This document shows positions 25,503 to 34,105 of a stretch of DNA of 64,000 nucleotides, piece after piece. Position 1 is the first letter of the stretch, and every line of letters begins with the position of its first letter. The position numbers and the translations under genes are program-made. The stretch is from Gammaproteobacteria bacterium (lineage in GTDB: Bacteria > Pseudomonadota > Gammaproteobacteria > Steroidobacterales > GCA-2729495), in the NCBI GenBank assembly GCA_030583605.1, contig CP129466.1:2611001-2675000 (forward strand). Reading direction: 5' to 3'. The notes under the pieces were generated by a model. That model was not told the DNA's origin. It did not search any database and saw nothing but the letters and a program-made list of their open reading frames with translations.

Positions 25503-27388
25503 TGCGGTGCACCTGCCGGCCGGGATGCGGCGGCTTGCGTCGCCGCGCGGTCGAACATCGTCGCCAGCGCGAAGCGCGCCTGCACGCGGTAACTGGCGAG
25601 ACGTTCCTGCTGCGAGTGCAGTTCATCGACTGCGAGTGCGACCAGCACGCCTTCCTGGCGGTGCATGCTGTGATCGATGGCCGCACGCAGGGCATCGATG
25701 CGCGGCGACAGCGCCGCAATGCGCTCGGCATACTCATCGAAGCGTTGCGGCTCGGCGGTCTCTGCCACCTGGGCCCCGGCCAAACGCGCCTGCGCGGTGG
25801 CAAGCTCACGCTCCACCTCCGCGAGCTCGCGCCGTCCGTGCCAGAGCCGTTCCTTGAAGGTCCGGTCGAGGTCCCAGAGCAGAATGCCCTTGAGCAGCCG
25901 CTGTCGTTCGGTGAGCGGCGCATCGCCCGCTGCGGCAACCCGTGGTGCGAGCGCCTCCAGCCGGCGCCACTGGTCGAGTTCGGTGGCCGTCGCGAGCGCC
26001 GCGACGTCACGATTCGTCTCCGCGCGGTCGAGGCGGCCGGCGAGCGCGCTGCGCCGCGCTTCGAGCGTGCCGAGATCCACCGTTTCAAGGCGTTGCGTCG
26101 TGGCAGGCAGCCGCGTGCGGAAGGCCTCGACGCGGGAATCCACCATCGCGGCATAGGTATCCAGGTTCTCGCGCCACGCATCGAGGTGGCGGGCGAGCGC
26201 TGCCATGTCGCGGTAGTTCTTCACCCCCTCCTGGAACTCGTGCCCCGCCAGCAGGTGGTAGAGGTAACGCGAGTCGTCCGTGTCGGGCAGTTCCTCGAGC
26301 TGCCAGTACCAGCGCCCGAGTTCGCCGTCATCGGCGGCCAGGAGCGTGTCGAGCATCTCGCCGCCGCGGATGCGTTGCATCGCCCGATCGAGACTGGCGA
26401 TCTCCGCGTCGAAGCTGCCGAGTGCGCGCTGGTAGCGCGCCACCGCCGCTCCGTGGGCCTCCATGTGCCCGAGCGCGTACGGCACCGCGAGAAATGATTC
26501 CTGCACGGCGCTGTCGAGCAGGTTGCGATCGGTCAGTTCCAGCCACGGCACCAGAGCCGAGCGGTAATCGGCGGAAATGGCATCGGCCCAGCCGGCGCCG
26601 AGCAGCGCCTTGTTGGCGAAAGGTCCGCGCAGGCGCACGCGTTGCAACACCGGGCGCGCGCGCTCGGCGTCGTTCGCCTGCAGCCAGGCGTAGCCGAGCG
26701 CCAGGTTCGCCTTGTCGCGCAGGCTCTTCAGCTCGGCGGTGTCTGCGTCCATCCGGCCGACCCGATCGAGCAGGCGGGCGCCGTCCGCGGTGCGCTGCTG
26801 GCGCACCAGCGCCACGCCGAGGTTGTAGCGTGCATAAGCGAGCCAGGTCTCCGGCGCATCCCAGGCCTCCAGCACGCGCTGCGCCTCGTCCCAGTCGCCG
26901 AGCGCCATGTGGCTCTGCGCGACGAGCATCGGCAGCTCCGGGCTCAGCGCTTCCGGCAGCGCCGCGCCCACCCGGGCGAATGCGGCCAGCGCATCCGGGT
27001 AGAGCCCGCGCTGGTAGCGGACCTTGCCGAGATAGAACCACGCGCGGTCGCGCACCGCCGCAGACGGCGCGCCCGCCAGCAACTGCTCGAAGACAGCGGC
27101 AGCCCGCTCGTGCTGCCCATAGGAGAGATACAGGCCGCCGAGCAGGAGCTCGGCATCGGCTTCATGGTGCGGCACCCGCCCAGCCTCCCGGGCGGCCAGC
27201 AGGTGCGTCAGGGCCGTGAAGTCGTCCTGCTGGTAGAACTGGAACAGCGCCTCGCCGTAGTACAGATCGCGTACCACGGTACCGGCCACCGGGGGTCCGG
27301 CCGCCCTCGACGTGCCGCTCACCGCGACTCCGCCGAGCAGCAGGAGTACGGTCAGCCAGTCACCGAGTCGTGGCGGGCGATTGCGCAC
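25499..27388 (-). CDS. Exported TPR/coiled-coil protein (629 residues)
   Basis: Signal peptide at ~12-28 (LTVLLLLGGVAVSGTSRA). TPR-type repeats occupy the N-terminal half (LFQFYQQDDFTALTHLLAA, GGLYLSYGQHERAAAVFEQL, YLGKVRYQRGLYPDALAAF). The C-terminal half is long helices with heptad character (LGTLEARRSALAGRLDRAE, ELAEVERELATAQARLAGA). No enzyme motif. It lies three bases after the coiled-coil protein gene and overlaps the 934-residue TPR gene, so the two are made together. Confidence 0.85.
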   Translation of the reverse strand: MRNRPPRLGDWLTVLLLLGGVAVSGTSRAAGPPVAGTVVRDLYYGEALFQFYQQDDFTALTHLLAAREAGRVPHHEADAELLLGGLYLSYGQHERAAAVFEQLLAGAPSAAVRDRAWFYLGKVRYQRGLYPDALAAFARVGAALPEALSPELPMLVAQSHMALGDWDEAQRVLEAWDAPETWLAYARYNLGVALVRQQRTADGARLLDRVGRMDADTAELKSLRDKANLALGYAWLQANDAERARPVLQRVRLRGPFANKALLGAGWADAISADYRSALVPWLELTDRNLLDSAVQESFLAVPYALGHMEAHGAAVARYQRALGSFDAEIASLDRAMQRIRGGEMLDTLLAADDGELGRWYWQLEELPDTDDSRYLYHLLAGHEFQEGVKNYRDMAALARHLDAWRENLDTYAAMVDSRVEAFRTRLPATTQRLETVDLGTLEARRSALAGRLDRAETNRDVAALATATELDQWRRLEALAPRVAAAGDAPLTERQRLLKGILLWDLDRTFKERLWHGRRELAEVERELATAQARLAGAQVAETAEPQRFDEYAERIAALSPRIDALRAAIDHSMHRQEGVLVALAVDELHSQQERLASYRVQARFALATMFDRAATQAAASRPAGAPQ

Positions 27389-27391
27389 CGG

Positions 27392-27934
27392 TTACTCCCA
27401 TTCGCGGACCAGGAATTCCGGCTGCTGCTTGCTCTGGCGATCGGAGATCGCGAGTTCCACGAACTTGGCGCCGACGCCCTTATCGAATTTCAACGTGGCA
27501 CCGCGACGATAGTCGCGGGTGTGCGGGCCCTCGCCCGTGAAGATAGCCACCAGCTCGTGGTTGCCCGCCTTGAGGTTACCGAGCCAGAGCCGGTGCACGC
27601 CGCCGCGCAGAAGCGCTTTCGCCTCGCGCTCGGTGTAGAGGTACTTGCTGACGGGTTTGCCGTCCAGGCTGAGCTGCACCGAGTCGAGCGCGAAGTACTC
27701 GCCCACGTCCATCGAGACGAATACTGCGACCTGGGTGTTGGCAGGGAACAGGAGTTCCTCCTCGAGCATGAACAGCTCCCGGTTCAGGTCGAGCACCTCG
27801 TCCTTGAGTCCCTGCACCTCCTGGTCGATCGCCTGGCCCGCGGCTGGCGCCTGGGCGTCGCCGGGCTCCTCCGCAGCCAACGCCGCCACGCTGCACAGAA
27901 TCGTGATCAAGAGCCATCGCGATGCGCTTTTCAT
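27392..27934 (-). CDS. Exported coiled-coil protein of the TPR/ExbB operon
   Basis: 180 residues. Signal peptide (MKSASRWLLITILCSVAALA). A short coiled coil (QEVQGLKDEVLDLNRELFML, ~39-58) precedes a compact beta-rich domain (VAVFVSMDVGEYFALDSV, LLRGGVHRLWLGNLKAGNH). An AGGA nine bases upstream supports this start over an ATG three codons earlier. Family not recognised. Confidence 0.78.
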   Translation of the reverse strand: MKSASRWLLITILCSVAALAAEEPGDAQAPAAGQAIDQEVQGLKDEVLDLNRELFMLEEELLFPANTQVAVFVSMDVGEYFALDSVQLSLDGKPVSKYLYTEREAKALLRGGVHRLWLGNLKAGNHELVAIFTGEGPHTRDYRRGATLKFDKGVGAKFVELAISDRQSKQQPEFLVREWE

Positions 27935-27971
27935 GGTCGTCATTCCTGCTGATGCGATTACGCCGCCCGCT

Positions 27972-28535
27972 CTATTCCGCGAGCAACGCACGAACGGCGC
28001 GATCGATCTCGCGTCCGTCTGCCGCGTCGCTGCCGGCGTAGCTGCCGCGCAGCCGTCCGGTGCGGTCGACGAGCACCACCATCGGCAATTCCTGCACGTC
28101 GTAGAGCCGCCCCACGTCACCGGCGGCGTCGAGCAACACCGGGAAGGAAACCCGCGCGGCCGCGGCTGTTTCCTGCGCCACAGAGGGTTTCTCGTCGAAG
28201 TTCACCGCGAGCACGCGCAGCCCCTCCGGCCCGAGCGACTGCTGCAGGCCCTCCAGGACGGGCAACTGTTCGCGGCAGGCGCCGCACCAGCTCGCCCAGA
28301 AGGCAACGGCGACGACTTCGCTGCGATACTCCGAAAGGCGCAGGTTCCTGCCGCTGCTTTCCTTCAGCGCGAAGTCCGGTGCCTGCGATGCCGGATTCCC
28401 GGCGGCGAATGCGACACGCACGAGCTGCGCGGCAAGCGCCGCCGCCAGCAGGATCGCAACCGCGCGCGCGAGCATCCGCCCGCGCCCGCGCGTGCCCGGG
28501 GGTTCCGAATAGTGATCTGATCGCGACCTCGTCAT
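27972..28535 (-). CDS. TlpA-like thiol-disulfide protein, first gene of the riboswitch operon
   Basis: 187 residues. An N-terminal membrane/signal segment (~22-43, LARAVAILLAAALAAQLVRV) is followed by a thioredoxin fold with WASWCGACREQLPVL (CxxC at ~93-96) and the cis-Pro region VQELPMVVLVDRTG. It would act in the periplasm on disulfides. AAGGG about eight bases upstream supports the ATG. It is the first gene behind the c-di-GMP riboswitch and could keep Cys-containing parts of the machine in the right redox state. Confidence 0.85.
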   Translation of the reverse strand: MTRSRSDHYSEPPGTRGRGRMLARAVAILLAAALAAQLVRVAFAAGNPASQAPDFALKESSGRNLRLSEYRSEVVAVAFWASWCGACREQLPVLEGLQQSLGPEGLRVLAVNFDEKPSVAQETAAAARVSFPVLLDAAGDVGRLYDVQELPMVVLVDRTGRLRGSYAGSDAADGREIDRAVRALLAE

Positions 28536-28609
28536 GCCAGAGCCCTTGCCGGGCTCACGCGATGGAAGATGAGGTACGCAACGGGGCGGCGCAGACTGCA
28601 CCGCCCGTG

Positions 28610-28708
28610 CCGATCCGGCAACCCCGCTATCTGCTGCGCCGCTTTCGCTGGCGCGTCAGACCGGAGGCTTTGCGTCCCCGCCTTGCAGCGAGTTTGCCCT
28701 GTTCAGAC
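28610..28708 (-). ncRNA. GEMM-I (cyclic di-GMP-I) riboswitch
   Basis: Read on the minus strand the conserved elements appear in order: AACAGGGCAAAC (28703-28692), a stem CUCGCU and GGCGGG closed by a GCAA GNRA tetraloop, GGGGACGCAAAGCC (28679-28666), CUCCGG, a second stem CGCC-GC-GAAA-GC-GGCG, and AGCGGGGUU (28628-28620). These are the hallmark blocks of the class I c-di-GMP aptamer, including the tetraloop that docks onto the second helix. A GGGCGG/CCGCCC hairpin (28584-28606) lies between aptamer and the TlpA start at 28535 and lacks a U-run, so control may act on translation. Confidence 0.88.
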
Positions 28709-28978
28709 CAACGGCGGCGCCGGGCGCCGCAAGGCGACCGGCTCCGCTGCGAATCGCAGTGCCGGTCACCGTCCCTGGCAACCGGCGCTGCACGGACCGC
28801 CGCGCCGCTTGAGGGCGGCGGGGGGTTCCGACGGGAAATATTGGCAGGGTGCCGGGGCGATTCCTGTGATGGGCTTCACAGGGGCCGTCGAGACAGAATG
28901 CGGTTCTTGTCCGAATTGCGGGAATGCAGCGGATCGTCGGTGGACGATACGGTGGCGGTGGTCGTGGCCCCGGCGCGT

Positions 28979-29094
28979 GCCGCTGCTGCGCGCCCACGAG
29001 ACCAGGGATGTCGAGTGGCGCGCCCTGCGCAGCAAGCATGCCTGCGAGGGCACCCGCAGGGCCAGCTGGCGGCGAGGCCCGGGGATGGGCAGGG
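28979..29094 (-). repeat. Dispersed repeat core, family 2, copy b
   Basis: Near reverse complement of 6411-6527, placed in the gap between the riboswitch leader and the apbE gene. The preceding flank (CCCCGGCGCGTGCC) matches the other locus in direct orientation. Confidence 0.55.
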
Positions 29095-29120
29095 TCCGAG
29101 GCAGCAATTGCCGCATGGGC

Positions 29121-30098
29121 TCACTGCGCTGCTGCGAGCCCTTTGGAGAAGAGCACGCGGTGGCGGTCATCGACGATGACGGCCTCGTAATCGCCGACCG
29201 ATTCGACGATGGCGAGACCCTTGTCGGGCCCGAGAATGAACACTGTCTTGGTGAGCCCCTCGGTCATCACCGCGTCGGGACCGACGATCGTGACGCTGCG
29301 CACGCCATGTGCCGACGCCCCCGTCTTCGGGTCCAGGATATGGTGGTAGCGCACCCCATCCTCGTCGAAGAAGCGCTCGTAATCGCCCGAGGTGGAGATC
29401 GCCTCGTCGGCGAGCGACAGGCTGGTGACGAGTTTTTTCGGATCGTCCGGATCGCGGATACCGACGGTCCAAGGCTGCCCACGCCGGTCGCCGAGCAGGC
29501 GCGTGTCGCCACCGGCCGTGGCAAACGCGTGGCGCACGCCCGCCTCCCGCAGCAGCTCGATCACGCGCTCCACCGAGTAGCCCTTGGCGATACCACCGAG
29601 GTTGATACGGGTGCCCGGCGTGGTGAAGCGGATCGTGCGTTTGGCGGGATCGAGCACCACGTGCCGGTAATCGATCTGCGGCAGATGCTCGCGGATTTCG
29701 GCAACGGACGGACGCTCGTGCTTCCTGAAGTCGTAGAGCTGGCCAACGCTGTCGAAGGTGATGTCGAAGGCGCCCTGCGAGAGCACCGACATCCCGAGCG
29801 AGCGCTCGATCAGGCGGTAGAACTCCTCGCTGACGACGACGGGCTCGTTCGCCGCGAGCCGGTTCACGCGGGAGATCTCCGAGTCGTCGCGGTAGGTGCT
29901 CATCGCCGCCTCGATGCGGTCGAACTCCGCCATGGCGACGGCAATGAGCCGGCGCGCCTCGGCCTCGTTCTCGTGCCAGAGACGCACCTCCATGCGCGTG
30001 CCCATCTTCGCGGCTTCTTCGCTGTACCACTCGGCGCGTGCGGCACCGGCGACGAGCAGCGACAGGCAGAGCAGCAGGCGGCAGACCATTGAAATCAT
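29121..30098 (-). CDS. apbE: FAD:protein FMN transferase (ApbE family)
   Basis: 325 residues with a signal peptide (VCRLLLCLSLLVAGAARA). Family motifs: MGTRMEVRLW near the mature start, NLGGIAKGYSVERV (~173-186), AGGDTRLLGD, ISTSGDYERFF and the late HGVRSVTIVGPDA block. It attaches FMN from FAD to Thr of exported redox proteins such as RnfG/NqrC or other flavin carriers; no such target is adjacent. ApbE often accompanies DUF3570/DUF4266/TlpA genes, and that group does occur 4-6 kb upstream on the same strand. Start choice is by signal peptide; the ribosome site is weak. Confidence 0.9.
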   Translation of the reverse strand: MISMVCRLLLCLSLLVAGAARAEWYSEEAAKMGTRMEVRLWHENEAEARRLIAVAMAEFDRIEAAMSTYRDDSEISRVNRLAANEPVVVSEEFYRLIERSLGMSVLSQGAFDITFDSVGQLYDFRKHERPSVAEIREHLPQIDYRHVVLDPAKRTIRFTTPGTRINLGGIAKGYSVERVIELLREAGVRHAFATAGGDTRLLGDRRGQPWTVGIRDPDDPKKLVTSLSLADEAISTSGDYERFFDEDGVRYHHILDPKTGASAHGVRSVTIVGPDAVMTEGLTKTVFILGPDKGLAIVESVGDYEAVIVDDRHRVLFSKGLAAAQ

Positions 30099-30190
30099 GC
30101 GCGCAAGTGTAGGCGAACCGGCACCGGACTGCCGCATGGAAAGGAAGCAGCACGAGTTGCCGACCGGTCAGTGACGCGCCGGCTCTCGCC

Positions 30191-32092
30191 TCAGCGCGGC
30201 AGCACCACGATCTCCGAAATCATCCCCATTTCAGTGTGGCTGAAGATGTGGCAGTGGAGCAGCCAGCGCCCGATGCCGCCGCCGGAGGCGGGCCCGTCCA
30301 CCGCCCCACGGTCGTCGAGCCGGACGCGGAAGACGACCTGGTGCGTGGCCGGGACATCGACGGTGTCCACGAACTCGTTGTAGTCGTAGGTGTACACCGT
30401 CTTGCCCACCGTATCCTCGATGCGGACCGGCTGGTACGAGAAGCCGTGCAGGTGCATCGGGTGGTGCGCCTGGGTGCCGTTGCGGATCCTCAGTTCGAGC
30501 AGATCGCCAATGCGCGCGAAGCGACTCGATGCCTGGTGCGGCACCTTGCGGAAGTCATCGACGCCGACTTCCAGCGGCAGCGCATGGACACCGTCGATGG
30601 ATTCCCGCCGGCCGACGACGGTGAACAGGATCTCGCTGGCGGCCGTCCCGGGCAGTGGCGGCTCGAACCCGGCCGGATTCAGCAGCGCGCCAGTAACCGG
30701 CAGCGTCTTGATGTTCTCGATCGGCTGGCGCACGAGCCGATGCGTACGCAGCGCGTCGCCTGCCGCGATGCTGAAGGCCGCGCCCGGCGCGGCGCGCTTC
30801 ACGAGCCGGATATGCGCCACCGGGACCGTCGGCACCGGCGCATAGCCGAAGGGATACTCGGTCGTGCCGTAGTGCTGGTAGTCCAGTGTCCACAGCGTCA
30901 GGACATCGCCGGGCTCACCGGCAGCCGCCAGCACGACGTCGGCGCGCTCGCCGTTGGCGAGCAGGATCTCGCCGCGCGCGAACTTCGTATCCACCTCGCC
31001 CAGCATGCCGCCTTCGAGTCGAACCGTGTCGAGCAACCCGCCCTGGCCACCGATCCGGTAGAGCGGCACCTGCCGGCCCCGCGGGTCGGTGGCGCGCAGG
31101 CGGAAGTAGCGGCTGACTGCGGCGTTCACGAGGCGCAGGCGCACGCCCTCGCCGGCGCCCACCTCGATGACTTCGGCATCGGCGGCGAGCGCGCCCGGCG
31201 CCTCCGGCGTTCCGGCGCGTGCCGCAGCGATGCGCCCGTTGCTCAGCACGAGCTGGCCTTCATTCACGCGGCACGATGTCTTGCCGCCGCAGTTCCCCGG
31301 CGGCTGGATATTCGGAATGTCGCCGGCCTGGAGCGGCCCGCTGCCGAGCGGCTTGCCGTGCCGGTCGCGCGGGGTCTCGCAGAGATCCTTCGGCGTCGGG
31401 TAGGCGACATTTCCCGGGAAGGGGCCGAGCTCTTTCGAGAACGCCCAGGGGACCGTCGCACCCGGCGCGAAAGTCGCGGCGTCGTTCTGGCCCGGCGCCT
31501 TGCACACGGTGGTATCTGCGAGCATCAGCGTGCGCGTGTTGGCCGGGCCGGGCAGGACGCCCGCCTCGAGCAATGGCGTCGCGGCAGGATCCTCGACGAT
31601 GAGCGGGCCATAGAGCCCCTTGAACTCCGGGTTCGACGGCATCGCATGCGAGTGGTACCAGAACACGCCCGGACGCACGATCCGGAACCGGTAGGTGAAG
31701 GTCGCGCCGGTGGGCACCGGGTTCTGGGTGACGGCCGTGCCGTCGTTGGCGTTGTCGAGCTCGATGCCGTGCCAGTGCACCCGCATGGGCTCGGCGAGCT
31801 GGTTGGTGAAATGCACGATGACGGTATCGCCGACGCGGGCGCGCAGTTCCGGACCCGGCGTGGTGCCATTGAACGTGTACGCGTTGGCGAGCAGGCCATC
31901 ACCGCTCAGGTCCACGGTGGTGCGCTTCGCCGTCAGCCGCACTTCGAGCACGTCGGGCGCCGGGTTCAGGTCCTCAGCCACACGCAGGCTGCCCGGGCCG
32001 GCCGGCGAGTCCGCCGCGGCGGCAGCCACCGCGAAGAATAAGGTGAGGAGAAAGCCGCCGGCAGCCCGCTTCGCCATGCGCGCATTGCTCAC
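30191..32092 (-). CDS. Multicopper oxidase (laccase-like)
   Basis: 633 residues with signal peptide (~10-27). All four copper-site blocks are present: VHWHG (~105-109), FWYHSHAM (~143-150), HHPMHLHGF (~550-558) and HCHIFSHTEMGM (~612-623), giving type 1, 2 and 3 copper centres; the axial T1 ligand is Met. Cupredoxin domains are separated by a long insertion containing KTSCRVNEGQ. Works in the periplasm or at the cell surface, oxidising metal ions or phenolics with O2. The ATG overlaps the upstream stop as ATGA, so it is translated together with the partner secreted protein. Confidence 0.93.
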   Translation of the reverse strand: MSNARMAKRAAGGFLLTLFFAVAAAAADSPAGPGSLRVAEDLNPAPDVLEVRLTAKRTTVDLSGDGLLANAYTFNGTTPGPELRARVGDTVIVHFTNQLAEPMRVHWHGIELDNANDGTAVTQNPVPTGATFTYRFRIVRPGVFWYHSHAMPSNPEFKGLYGPLIVEDPAATPLLEAGVLPGPANTRTLMLADTTVCKAPGQNDAATFAPGATVPWAFSKELGPFPGNVAYPTPKDLCETPRDRHGKPLGSGPLQAGDIPNIQPPGNCGGKTSCRVNEGQLVLSNGRIAAARAGTPEAPGALAADAEVIEVGAGEGVRLRLVNAAVSRYFRLRATDPRGRQVPLYRIGGQGGLLDTVRLEGGMLGEVDTKFARGEILLANGERADVVLAAAGEPGDVLTLWTLDYQHYGTTEYPFGYAPVPTVPVAHIRLVKRAAPGAAFSIAAGDALRTHRLVRQPIENIKTLPVTGALLNPAGFEPPLPGTAASEILFTVVGRRESIDGVHALPLEVGVDDFRKVPHQASSRFARIGDLLELRIRNGTQAHHPMHLHGFSYQPVRIEDTVGKTVYTYDYNEFVDTVDVPATHQVVFRVRLDDRGAVDGPASGGGIGRWLLHCHIFSHTEMGMISEIVVLPR

Positions 32093-33123
32093 TGGCCCGC
32101 TCCCTTCAGCTGCAGATACCCGCCCTGCCAGGAATTGTCGTGACCGTCAGGGACCTGAAACGAGTCGGGCCCAGCAGTGAGGTTGTACTCCTGAACCCAG
32201 AAGCCTTCGGCCGTCCTGACCGCGCCGCGGCTGTCGGTGACCACCCGGAGCAGCAGGTTGTCGAGCCCCGGCGCCTCGGAGAGATTGCGCTCGCCGGGCT
32301 TCGGCTCCTTGCCGTTCCTCCATACCACGTTGTGCGCGGGACAGGTGATGCCGCCACGGTTGTCCGTGCAGGTGTAATCCGCCATCACGGCCGTGGTCCG
32401 CGCACCGACATTGCCGTCCATCGCGCTGTCACGGGTAATGCCGACGTTGCCCGGCCCGGCCCACACGCCCTCCGCGTCCTGGCCGTCGGTGGTCTTCGGC
32501 GCGAATGCGCTCGGGAAGCAGTCGCTGGGGTCGGCCTTGCGGCAGATGCGGACCGGGAACCCCTTCGACGCGATCACGTATTCGATGTCGCCGCCCTCGA
32601 TACGACGGGCGGCGGTCACTGGCGTCGGCGCGAGCGTGTGCGTCATGCCCGACCAGCTGATCACCGCGCGTGGTGGCCGCCCGGCAGGCCCGCCAGCCAG
32701 TTCGTTCACGTTGGCTACCACACTGCGCGCCGCCGGCCCGACCACCAGCGTGCCGCTGATCGCGTCGTCAGCCGGATCGTCCGTGCCGCGATGGTCGATG
32801 ACAAGCGTGCCGTTCAGCGCCGGGGCGATGCGCCCGTCGCCGGGCTTCGGCACGAAGTTCGGCGACGCCTGCTCGCTGCCGGGCTTGTAGTACACCGGGT
32901 TCACCGTGGGCCCGGTCCAGGGCAGCGTGTTGCCCGCGATCTCCGCGCGGCTGCGCGAGTAAGTGCAGTCGGTGAGATAGAAAAACAACGAGACGTGGAT
33001 GCAGGCATTCTCCTGCGGCTCGTTGAAGGTGCCCTCGACCTGCGTCGTCACGGTCGCCGCCGGCGCGGCGGCTGCGAACATCCCCACGATCAGCATCGAC
33101 AGGTACCACGGGCGGCTGCGCAT
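32089..33123 (-). CDS. Secreted protein co-transcribed with the multicopper oxidase
   Basis: 344 residues, signal peptide at 1-23 (LSMLIVGMFAAAAPAA). The mature part is beta-rich with scattered Cys pairs (NACIHVSLFFYLTDCTY, RICRKADPSDCF, DYTCTDNRGGITC) that probably form disulfides. No family recognised. Overlap with the oxidase gene makes a functional partnership likely, for example a metal- or substrate-binding protein, but nothing in the sequence proves it. Confidence 0.8.
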   Translation of the reverse strand: MRSRPWYLSMLIVGMFAAAAPAATVTTQVEGTFNEPQENACIHVSLFFYLTDCTYSRSRAEIAGNTLPWTGPTVNPVYYKPGSEQASPNFVPKPGDGRIAPALNGTLVIDHRGTDDPADDAISGTLVVGPAARSVVANVNELAGGPAGRPPRAVISWSGMTHTLAPTPVTAARRIEGGDIEYVIASKGFPVRICRKADPSDCFPSAFAPKTTDGQDAEGVWAGPGNVGITRDSAMDGNVGARTTAVMADYTCTDNRGGITCPAHNVVWRNGKEPKPGERNLSEAPGLDNLLLRVVTDSRGAVRTAEGFWVQEYNLTAGPDSFQVPDGHDNSWQGGYLQLKGAGQ

Positions 33124-33178
33124 CGTACGGCTCCTGCTGCAGGGTTTCGGACGCCGGTCGCCACCGGCCAGGCGGGCC

Positions 33179-33194
33179 TAATGTTATTACATTA
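33179..33194. promoter_or_regulatory. Palindromic AT-rich operator-like site
   Basis: TAATGT-TATT-ACATTA is a perfect 6-bp dyad in an otherwise GC-rich gap, followed by TTACC so that the TTATTAC word repeats. It lies 56 bases upstream of the secreted-protein/multicopper-oxidase pair, where a repressor or activator site is expected. Confidence 0.45.
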
Positions 33195-33344
33195 TTACCT
33201 CTCCGCAAGCCGTGGACCGCGGAGGTGGCCGGCCGCAGCGCAAACAGGCCAGGGGACTCGCGCCAGCGGCGCCACCCGGGAGCCGCACGGCTGTTGCGCC
33301 GAACGCAGCACCGCCGCGCCGCTACGCCGCGGCCAGGGGCGACC

Positions 33345-33764
33345 TCACTCCCGGGCGGAAGCGGCGATGAATTCGACCCGGTCGATCTGCCAGTTGGCGA
33401 CGTCGGGGTGATCCGGAATCATCCTGAAATCGACGATCTCGGTGCGATTCCCGCGCAGCCTGATCTCCATGGGCGCAAACCGGACGTGACCGAGCCGATT
33501 GCTGCCGCGGACCGTAATCCGGAAGAGCCCCGGCCCGGACGCGGACTGCAGGCGCCCGCGCAACGCCAGCACCCGGCTGTTGCTGTCATAGGTCAGCGAT
33601 CCACGGATGCAGACCGTGTGGCCCGCCGCGCAGATGAGTTCGTCGCGCGCGAGATCGAGCCGGCGCGAGGCTTCGACAGCGGTGGCGGCGAGCAAGGCCA
33701 GCAGGCCCACGGCCGGGAGAGATGCCACGGCGCGCGCGGATGACGGCCATCGGGTCACTGGCAA
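33345..33764 (-). CDS. Small exported protein of unknown function
   Basis: 139 residues from a TTG start with AGGAG eight bases upstream; a GTG two codons later is the alternative. N-terminal signal sequence (VASLPAVGLLALLAATAVEA), then a beta-rich domain with one Cys pair (LICAAGHTVC) and a closing MIPDHPDVANWQIDRVEFIA. Not recognised. Confidence 0.6.
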   Translation of the reverse strand: MPVTRWPSSARAVASLPAVGLLALLAATAVEASRRLDLARDELICAAGHTVCIRGSLTYDSNSRVLALRGRLQSASGPGLFRITVRGSNRLGHVRFAPMEIRLRGNRTEIVDFRMIPDHPDVANWQIDRVEFIAASARE

Positions 33765-34105
33765 CGCGGTAACTCCTGCCGGAGGTATCCGGCCGCCCGC
33801 CTATTCTAGAGGTTCATCATCGCGCTCAGCGGGGCGTTCGCAGCGGCTGATCCGAACTTACCGTCGGACTCGACAGGGCTGCTGGCGGGGACGTTGCAAC
33901 GGGCGTGTGGAGCCGCGCGCAGCAGGATGCGCAGCGCGGGCGCAACCCGAGCGCGCGAAGGCCAGGGACGGCCGTAGCAAGCGTCCCGGCGCAGCGTCCC
34001 CGCCAGCAGCCCGGGCGAGAACCTCTCTCAGACCTGCTGCGCGGACCTGATCCGCGATCGGGCGGTGACGTATCGAACGCGTTGCCTGATCGGCGCCGAA
34101 GCGTT
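33765..34105. other. Gene-free region with degenerate repeat
   Basis: About 340 bases between the small exported-protein gene and the DUF3570 gene. It contains CTGCTGGCGGGGACG and GGGCGTGTGGAGCCG, which match pieces of the repeat block near the window start (about 140-480), and the inverted partner CGTCCCCGCCAGCAG at about 33997. It looks like a degenerate member of the same repeat set. Confidence 0.4.

Noticed and set aside
23154..25592. 812-residue plus-strand frame
   Set aside because: Fully antisense to the large TPR protein; Arg/Leu/Gly-rich reading with no domain.
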